A stretch of DNA of 18,278 nt, taken from assembly GCA_937885815.1 (NCBI GenBank), contig CALABM010000135.1, positions 1 to 18,278 of the forward strand, written 5' to 3'. A program made the translations under genes and the position numbers. Numbering within the stretch: position 1 is the stretch's first letter; every line of letters begins with the position of its first letter. Under the pieces are notes generated by a model, which was given only the letters and a program-made list of their open reading frames with translations, did not search any database and had not been told where the DNA came from. The stretch is from an uncultured Verrucomicrobiales bacterium (GTDB lineage Bacteria; Verrucomicrobiota; Verrucomicrobiia; Verrucomicrobiales; Akkermansiaceae). Positions 13,031-18,278 of the stretch are shown piece after piece.

Positions 13031-14302
13031 TTATTTCCTGCGGCGGCGCATGGCCAGGGCCGTAAGGGCCATCAGGCTCAGCGTGGCGGTAGAGGGCTCC
13101 GGAACGGCGGGCCAGTTAATCTCCCAGCCCAGCATCTCCAGCGCCTGCAAATCATGCTCGGAAAAGGTGGAGACGGATGTGCCGCCGGGCCCCAGAACAT
13201 TTGTGACGCCCTCTGACAAGAGGTGCTCCATGGTATCACCCTCCAGCTGGATGGCGGATATGTGCAGGCCCAGCTTGTAATCCTCATTTTCCAAGCTTAA
13301 ACGCCTTTCCGGATCATACTGAATCTCATTTCCGGTGTAGCTTTGCGGGTTTGTGGCATCTTTGCCGGGCTCACAGTACCAGGCTGCTGCCTGTATATCA
13401 TTAAGGCTGTCATATTGCGTGTAATCTCCACCCTGAGCGGCTTCCTCAAGGTTTACGATATTTTCTCCTTCAATGGTAATCAGGCTGTCCCAAGTTGAAA
13501 CGTAGCCGGTGAGCACGGATTTGCTTTCCCAGCTGTTCTGATCCCACTTCTGCTCATACAAGTCAGAGTTAATGCCCATGCCATGGCCGATTTCGTGTGT
13601 GGCGATATTCTGCATTTCCTCAGCGGAGCGAACAGTTTCATTCCAGTAATGTATGTTATTGGCATCAAATCCATAGCTCAGGATGACGGGATTCAGCACG
13701 ATGGCCATATCAATGCTGCTTTCTTCTTCCGAAAGAATCTTGGTTTCCCAGTAGGTGCCGCTCATAACCCATGAAGGCGAGTAATAGTCCGTGACGTTAT
13801 TGTCTCGCCATGCCCATTCTGCTACGCTGTATATGTTTGCCTGAGAGCCATACTCCGGTTCAAATTGGGTAGTTACGATCTGGGTGGTGGCGTAGCCGGC
13901 CATGGAGGTGCTCATAACACCCCCGCTTGTGCCATCATCAAGGAAGAAGCCAATGCGAAGTTTTCTGGAGTGCTTGCCATCAGGGTTATCCTCAGTCCTT
14001 AAATCATACTCCGTACTGATGGCGTTGGTCCATGTATTGACGGCATTAATCATGGCCTGTTTGTAATCATCACTCCAGCCAATCACGGAGCCATTACGCT
14101 CTTTTACCACACCGCTGGTCTGTCGGTACGAATCCAACCCATCATATCTTGTGGTGCCGAATATGCCCGTCTCGCCATTACCGAAGAAGTATAGGTCAAA
14201 CACTCCATTGCTTGTCGTGTCTTTCTCAATGCCCATGGCGGAGCCTGCACAGAGTCCGAATATAGCCATTCGGCCCAAAAGAGATGAAAAATGCTTTTTC
14301 AT
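13031..14302 (-). CDS. Secreted PEP-CTERM protein with HEIGH zinc-protease motif
   Basis: This is an exported protein of 423 residues. The signal peptide is MKKHFSSLLGRMAIFGLCAGSAMG. The tail VPEPSTATLSLMALTALAMRRRRK is a PEP-CTERM signal. In between, THEIGHGMGIN (235-245) contains the HExxH zinc site with the catalytic Glu. The residue at the usual metzincin third-ligand spacing is Ser246, with Asp247 next to it. Near the end, SEHDLQALEMLGWEI resembles the closing x-DLxALxxLGW segment seen in many secreted metalloproteases of this style. A surface-anchored protease is therefore likely, but activity is not proven. The frame runs upstream to 14482 without coding character. The ATG at 14302 gives the signal peptide directly and is preceded by GGAAAG. 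A TTGACT (14332-14337) upstream has only a poor -10 at the right distance. Confidence 0.85.
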   Translation of the reverse strand: MKKHFSSLLGRMAIFGLCAGSAMGIEKDTTSNGVFDLYFFGNGETGIFGTTRYDGLDSYRQTSGVVKERNGSVIGWSDDYKQAMINAVNTWTNAISTEYDLRTEDNPDGKHSRKLRIGFFLDDGTSGGVMSTSMAGYATTQIVTTQFEPEYGSQANIYSVAEWAWRDNNVTDYYSPSWVMSGTYWETKILSEEESSIDMAIVLNPVILSYGFDANNIHYWNETVRSAEEMQNIATHEIGHGMGINSDLYEQKWDQNSWESKSVLTGYVSTWDSLITIEGENIVNLEEAAQGGDYTQYDSLNDIQAAAWYCEPGKDATNPQSYTGNEIQYDPERRLSLENEDYKLGLHISAIQLEGDTMEHLLSEGVTNVLGPGGTSVSTFSEHDLQALEMLGWEINWPAVPEPSTATLSLMALTALAMRRRRK

Positions 14303-14537
14303 GCTTTCCGTAAAACATTTTTTCGGTGCTGAGTCAAGCGAAAAAAGATGAGAAAGCGAGAAATGGCGGCTGAAATGGCCTTTTGGGGTGCCGTGATGAA
14401 GGGGGGTGGAGCGTTTTGTTATATCGTAAGGCATAGAGTTAGAACGTGTAATGCGTTTGCTTCTTTTGTGGGTGGAAAACATGGTGAAAAGCTGTTTCTT
14501 GTTGTTAGAACTGTGAAATGGGTGTGGCCGCTAAGAG

Positions 14538-15809
14538 TCAGCTGTTGAAAGCCTGTTCCAAATCTGCCAGAATGTCGTCTATGTGCTCCGTACCGATGGA
14601 AAGGCGGATGGTGCCGGGCGTGATGCCACACTGCCGTTGCTCATCCGGCGTCATCTGGGAGTGAGTGGTGGTAGCCGGGTGTATCACGAGGCTCTTCAAA
14701 TCCGCTACATTTGCCACGAGCGAGAAGAGGCGCAGGGAATTGATGAAACGGAAGGCTTCTTCCTGCCCGCCCTTCAGTTCAAAGGTAAAGATGGAGCCGC
14801 CTCCATTCGGGTAATAGCGCTGGTATGCCTCATGGTTCGGGTGGCCGGGCAGGGAGGGGTGATTCACCTGCTGTACCTGCGGATGTGCTGACAGATAGCG
14901 GATGACTGCAGCGGCATTCTCCGCATGGCGCTCCATGCGCAGAGAAAGCGTTTCAATGCCTTGCAGAAGCTGGAAGGCGGCAAAGGGGGAGATGCAAGCC
15001 CCCATGTCCCTGAGCAGGACGGCGCGCAGGTAAATGATGAAGGCTGCGGGGCCCACGGCTTCCGTGAAGCTAACGCCGTGGTAGGAGGGATTCGGCGCGG
15101 ATATACCTACGTATTTCCCGCTGGCTGCCCAGTCAAACTTGCCGCCATCAATAACAAGCCCGCCCAGCGTTGTGCCATGGCCGCCGAGGAACTTAGTGGC
15201 GGAGTGTACCACGATGTCTGCCCCCAGCTCCAGCGGGCGCAGCAGGTAAGGGGTGGCGAAAGTGTTATCCACCACCAGCGGCAGCCCGTGGCGGTGCGCC
15301 AGCTGTGCGAGCTCTGCGATATCCGGGATATCACAGTTCGGGTTCCCCATGCTTTCAGCGTATATGGCACGAGTTTGCGGGGTGATGGCCGCCTCTATTT
15401 CTGCTGTATTGTGAATATCCACAAAGCTGCAGCTGATGCCGAAAGCGGGCAGGGTGTGGGCCAGCAGATTATAGCTGCCACCGTAAATGGTCTTCTGGGC
15501 GATGATGTGCCCGCCGTTCTGCGCCAGCGCCTGTAGGGTGTATGTGATGGCAGCAGCGCCTGAGGCCAGCGCCAGCGCGCCTATGCCTCCCTCCAGTGCT
15601 GCGATGCGCGTTTCCAGTACCTCCTGTGTGCTGTTCGTGAGCCGGCTGTAGATGTTTCCCGTCTCCTCCAGATTGAAGCGAGCCGCGGCCTGCTCGCAGC
15701 TGCTGAACACGTAGGCTGATGTGGCGTATATCGGCACCGCGCGGGCGCCGCTCGCGGCATCCGGCTGCTCTTGCCCGGCATGTAATTGTTTCGTTTCAAA
15801 TCTCTGCAT
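14538..15809 (-). CDS. metY: O-acetylhomoserine sulfhydrylase-type PLP enzyme (MetY)
   Basis: This 423-residue enzyme is of the Cys/Met-metabolism PLP family, best matching O-acetylhomoserine (thiol)-lyase, which makes homocysteine from O-acetylhomoserine and sulfide. The PLP lysine is K206 in VHSATKFLGGHG (201-212). Other blocks are YSRLTNSTQ (54-62), ASGAAAITYT (82-91), ESMGNPNCDIPDI (152-164) and DNTFATPYLLRP (181-192). SLVANVADLKSLVIHPATTTHSQM is near the C-terminus. The long VADLKSLVIHPATTTH segment and the length of about 425 separate MetY from the shorter MetB and MetC. The frame is open to 15857, but that ATG lies inside the promoter spacer. The ATG at 15809 (MQRFETKQLHAG) is therefore the start. 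It appears monocistronic. No obvious terminator is seen in the 235 bp downstream. Confidence 0.92.
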   Translation of the reverse strand: MQRFETKQLHAGQEQPDAASGARAVPIYATSAYVFSSCEQAAARFNLEETGNIYSRLTNSTQEVLETRIAALEGGIGALALASGAAAITYTLQALAQNGGHIIAQKTIYGGSYNLLAHTLPAFGISCSFVDIHNTAEIEAAITPQTRAIYAESMGNPNCDIPDIAELAQLAHRHGLPLVVDNTFATPYLLRPLELGADIVVHSATKFLGGHGTTLGGLVIDGGKFDWAASGKYVGISAPNPSYHGVSFTEAVGPAAFIIYLRAVLLRDMGACISPFAAFQLLQGIETLSLRMERHAENAAAVIRYLSAHPQVQQVNHPSLPGHPNHEAYQRYYPNGGGSIFTFELKGGQEEAFRFINSLRLFSLVANVADLKSLVIHPATTTHSQMTPDEQRQCGITPGTIRLSIGTEHIDDILADLEQAFNS

Positions 15810-15838
15810 ATGCTGTGCTGTTCGTGGCTGTTGATGGC

Positions 15839-15867
15839 CTTGTATCATAAAAGGCATAGTAAGTCAA
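15839..15867 (-). promoter_or_regulatory. Promoter of metY
   Basis: On the minus strand, TTGACT (15862-15867) is followed after 17 bp by TACAAG (15839-15844), with a TGA extension before the -10 box. Transcription would start near 15832, giving a leader of about 23 nt before the ATG at 15809. Confidence 0.5.
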
Positions 15868-15971
15868 TAGGAATTAGAGGAAAAGCCTAAAAATTAGGAA
15901 ATATTGTTGGGGTTGGGCTCTTGTGCTCGTCAAAATTAGCAGGAAAAAGATAAATTCGCTGCGGAAAACGG

Positions 15972-16013
15972 CAAAAAAATAACACCTGATTTTCCGAAGA
16001 AATCAGGTGTTAT
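15972..16013 (-). terminator. Strong intrinsic terminator of the tRNA-Arg gene
   Basis: A perfect 14-bp stem (ATAACACCTGATTT with AAATCAGGTGTTAT) encloses a loop that reads CTTCGGA on the minus strand, a stable C(UUCG)G tetraloop. Seven T residues follow at once (15972-15978). It begins 8 bp past the tRNA 3' end. Confidence 0.95.
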
Positions 16014-16020
16014 ATCGAGC

Positions 16021-16092
16021 TAGCCCCGGCGGGAATCGAACCCACATCGAAGGTACCGGAAACCTTTGTCCTATCCATTGAACGACGGAGCC
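16021..16092 (-). tRNA. tRNA-Arg (anticodon CCG)
   Basis: The minus strand folds into a full cloverleaf. The acceptor stem is GGCTCCG with CGGGGCT, the D arm is GTTC...GGAC, and the anticodon stem is AAGGT with ACCTT. The 7-nt anticodon loop is TTCCGGT, placing CCG at 34-36, so it reads the CGG arginine codon. The T arm is GTGGG-TTCGATT-CCCGC, with discriminator A. The acceptor has a G-U first pair. CCA is not encoded (GCT follows), so it must be added by the CCA enzyme. Confidence 0.95.
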
Positions 16093-16136
16093 ATGCTACG
16101 AGAGCGTGCTGATATACTGCCACAGCGGTGCTGGGC

Positions 16137-16142
16137 TGTCAA
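16137..16142 (-). promoter_or_regulatory. -35 box of the tRNA-Arg promoter
   Basis: On the minus strand this is a perfect TTGACA. The -10 box is not clean: CAGTAT lies at 17 bp and TATATC at 20 bp, followed by a GC-rich discriminator. It is the only candidate upstream of the tRNA. Confidence 0.45.
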
Positions 16143-16246
16143 GAGAAGAACGCGCGTGCTGTCACAGAAAGCTGGGCAAGTGCAGGGGAAGTGGCCTGCG
16201 AGGCGGGGTCTGACGCGATTTTTCCGGGCTGGGAATGAAATTTGTG

Positions 16247-16275
16247 TTGACTCAAAGGGCCTGTGAGGTTAAAAT
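16247..16275 (+). promoter_or_regulatory. Promoter of the GAPDH gene
   Basis: TTGACT (16247-16252) is followed after 17 bp by TAAAAT (16270-16275). Transcription would start near 16282, with a leader of about 60 nt. A second perfect TATAAT (16326-16331) lies close to the ATG but has no good -35 box. If used, it would give an almost leaderless message. Confidence 0.7.
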
Positions 16276-16340
16276 ATGCCCATGCCTTGCTGGGCCGGGT
16301 GGCTTAGCGGGAAACAATCAACTTATATAATATCACTATT

Positions 16341-17348
<1,008 letters not shown>

Positions 17349-17381
17349 GATTCTCTTGCCAACGTTGCAAAGCTAATCTTT

Positions 17382-17415
17382 ACGGAGGGAAATGCCTGAG
17401 GGTGTTTCCCTCCGT
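17382..17415 (+). terminator. Intrinsic terminator of the GAPDH gene
   Basis: ACGGAGGGAAA and TTTCCCTCCGT form a perfect 11-bp stem with a 12-nt loop, followed by TTCTTTG. It begins 34 bp after the stop codon. Confidence 0.8.
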
Positions 17416-17452
17416 TCTTTGTATACAGCCGCTAAGGCTAATAAAAAAATGA

Positions 17453-17474
17453 GGTGCTCCTTTGCATGGAGCAC
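17453..17474 (-). terminator. Intrinsic terminator of the GH89 gene
   Basis: GGTGCTCC and GGAGCACC form a perfect 8-bp stem with a 7-nt loop. On the minus strand a run of seven T residues follows after three bases. It lies about 38 bp past the stop codon of the gene. Confidence 0.75.
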
Positions 17475-17511
17475 CCCAAGAGTATGAGATTGATGGCGGC
17501 GGGAGAGAGAG

Positions 17512-18278
17512 TTATCTCAGAATTCTCTCAGCCAGTTGGATGATATCACCCTCAGGCTTAGTGAGCATGGGGATATCTGCCGTGGGGAAAGCGAGTTCAA
17601 TAGCCTCTATCCGGAGATTGCGGACGGTGACGGTCTCCACTCTTTCACCATTGTTTGTGGTGGTTTCACGCACAATCTGCTGATGCTCGGGAGTTCCCCC
17701 GTTCAGCTCTTGCATGCGAGCCTCGAAGTAAACCTGCCAACGGGGCAGGTAGTAGTGCTCCATCATTTCTGCAAACTGGCGGTGCGAATAGTTATTCAGC
17801 AAGCTGATATCCGGCCTCCAAGTGGTGATGAGACGGCGCAGTGACACTTCCATGGCATCCGCATCCTGCGGCGTGGTGGCGCGATTACGGGCCCCTTCTA
17901 TGAAGCGACCGAGCAGGAAGTATTCAGAGGTGGCTAGCACCTTCGCGCTGTCACGTATCAGCTGCAGGAATGCCGTGCTCTCCCTGCGGAAGGCGGCAGC
18001 GTCCTTGCTATCGTACGCGCTCTTGCAGCGCGCCAGAGTGGTTCTGGCTCGGTCCGCAAGCACTTGGCGGCAGAGGTCAGCCAAATCATATCGGTAGGTG
18101 GGCTGGCTGGTGAGAGCTCTTCCTTCGGCTTTGCCGGCGTTCAGGTAGAGACGCGCGGCGTTTACAATGGCTTGAGAATCGTAGTACTCGTTCGGAGAGG
18201 CCCAAGTGGAAGCTTTTCTGGCGGTGAGGTCAGGGCGTGCGCAAAGGATGTTTTCGAGGCTGCCTTCACGGCGGGCAT
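17512..18278 (-). CDS. Alpha-N-acetylglucosaminidase (GH89), C-terminal part only
   Basis: About 254 residues of the C-terminal helical domain of a NAGLU-type glycosidase are present. The frame continues past the right edge, so the start and the catalytic barrel are outside the window. Family features are GSLENILCARPDLTARKAST near the edge, then TWASPNEYYDS. YDLADLCRQVLADRA, SEYFLLGRFIEGAR, and EMMEHYYLPRWQVYFEARM near the end follow. GH89 enzymes remove terminal alpha-linked GlcNAc, as found on some gastric mucin glycans. A signal peptide cannot be judged here. An apparent TTG start at 18084 is not real, because conserved residues (YDL) continue upstream of it. About 45 residues follow the YYLPRW block, forming a short divergent tail. 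Confidence 0.88.
   Translation of the reverse strand, partial: ARREGSLENILCARPDLTARKASTWASPNEYYDSQAIVNAARLYLNAGKAEGRALTSQPTYRYDLADLCRQVLADRARTTLARCKSAYDSKDAAAFRRESTAFLQLIRDSAKVLATSEYFLLGRFIEGARNRATTPQDADAMEVSLRRLITTWRPDISLLNNYSHRQFAEMMEHYYLPRWQVYFEARMQELNGGTPEHQQIVRETTTNNGERVETVTVRNLRIEAIELAFPTADIPMLTKPEGDIIQLAERILR

Noticed and set aside
14348..14548. 66-codon plus-strand frame upstream of the metalloprotease
   Set aside because: There is no ribosome site or promoter, and it crosses into the metY end on the other strand with no domain or convincing membrane plan. This 235-bp gap otherwise holds only a TTGACT box at 14332-14337.
14925..15536. 203-codon plus-strand frame opposite metY
   Set aside because: Shadow of a conserved PLP enzyme on the other strand, with no recognisable protein features.

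Overview
The window looks like chromosomal DNA from a member of the Verrucomicrobiota, most likely an Akkermansia-like mucus-associated bacterium. The main evidence is three secreted proteins that end in a short PEP-CTERM tail of the VPEPTTATLSLLAL...ARRRR type. A partial GH89 (alpha-N-acetylglucosaminidase) gene at the right edge fits a mucin or glycan degrader, but it alone would not identify the group. Promoters that can be read repeatedly show a TTGACT-like -35 box with 16-18 bp spacing, and few genes have a good Shine-Dalgarno sequence.

Layout from left to right. (1) 1-1262, plus strand: a stand-alone HD-type (p)ppGpp hydrolase-like protein and an unrecognised protein. (2) 1330-3505, minus strand: an NhaC-family Na+/H+ antiporter followed by a small membrane protein. 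(3) 3727-8091, an accessory island: a perfect palindrome and a promoter precede a P-loop polynucleotide-kinase-like gene that overlaps a Thg1-like 3'-5' RNA polymerase gene, which is followed by a 560-residue ankyrin-repeat gene. Facing them on the minus strand are a second ankyrin-repeat gene and a 52-residue two-helix membrane protein. The first 69 bp of the kinase gene are a diverged copy of the first 69 bp of the ankyrin gene downstream. (4) 8114-8523: an HU-family gene with a near-consensus promoter and its own terminator. (5) 8931-10786: a tandem duplication of a PEP-CTERM protein gene, each copy with its own promoter and terminator. (6) 10842-11774: meso-diaminopimelate dehydrogenase. 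(7) 12026-12931: a GYF_2/CD225 (dispanin-like) membrane protein and a DUF2752 protein. (8) 12975-14302: a PEP-CTERM protein with an HEIGH zinc-protease motif. (9) 14538-15809: O-acetylhomoserine sulfhydrylase-type MetY. (10) 15972-16092: tRNA-Arg(CCG) with a strong terminator. (11) 16247-17415: type I GAPDH with promoter and terminator. (12) 17453-18278: the C-terminal part of a GH89 enzyme, cut by the window edge.

How the genes may work together: most of the window is ordinary housekeeping (glycolysis, cell-wall and lysine precursor synthesis, sulfur amino acids, ion transport, nucleoid protein). The part that deserves attention is the island at 3.7-8.1 kb. There a nucleic-acid-kinase-like protein and a bacterial Thg1-like polymerase are translationally overlapped, which suggests repair of damaged RNA 5' ends. 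The unit is wired to ankyrin-repeat genes through a duplicated 5' coding segment.
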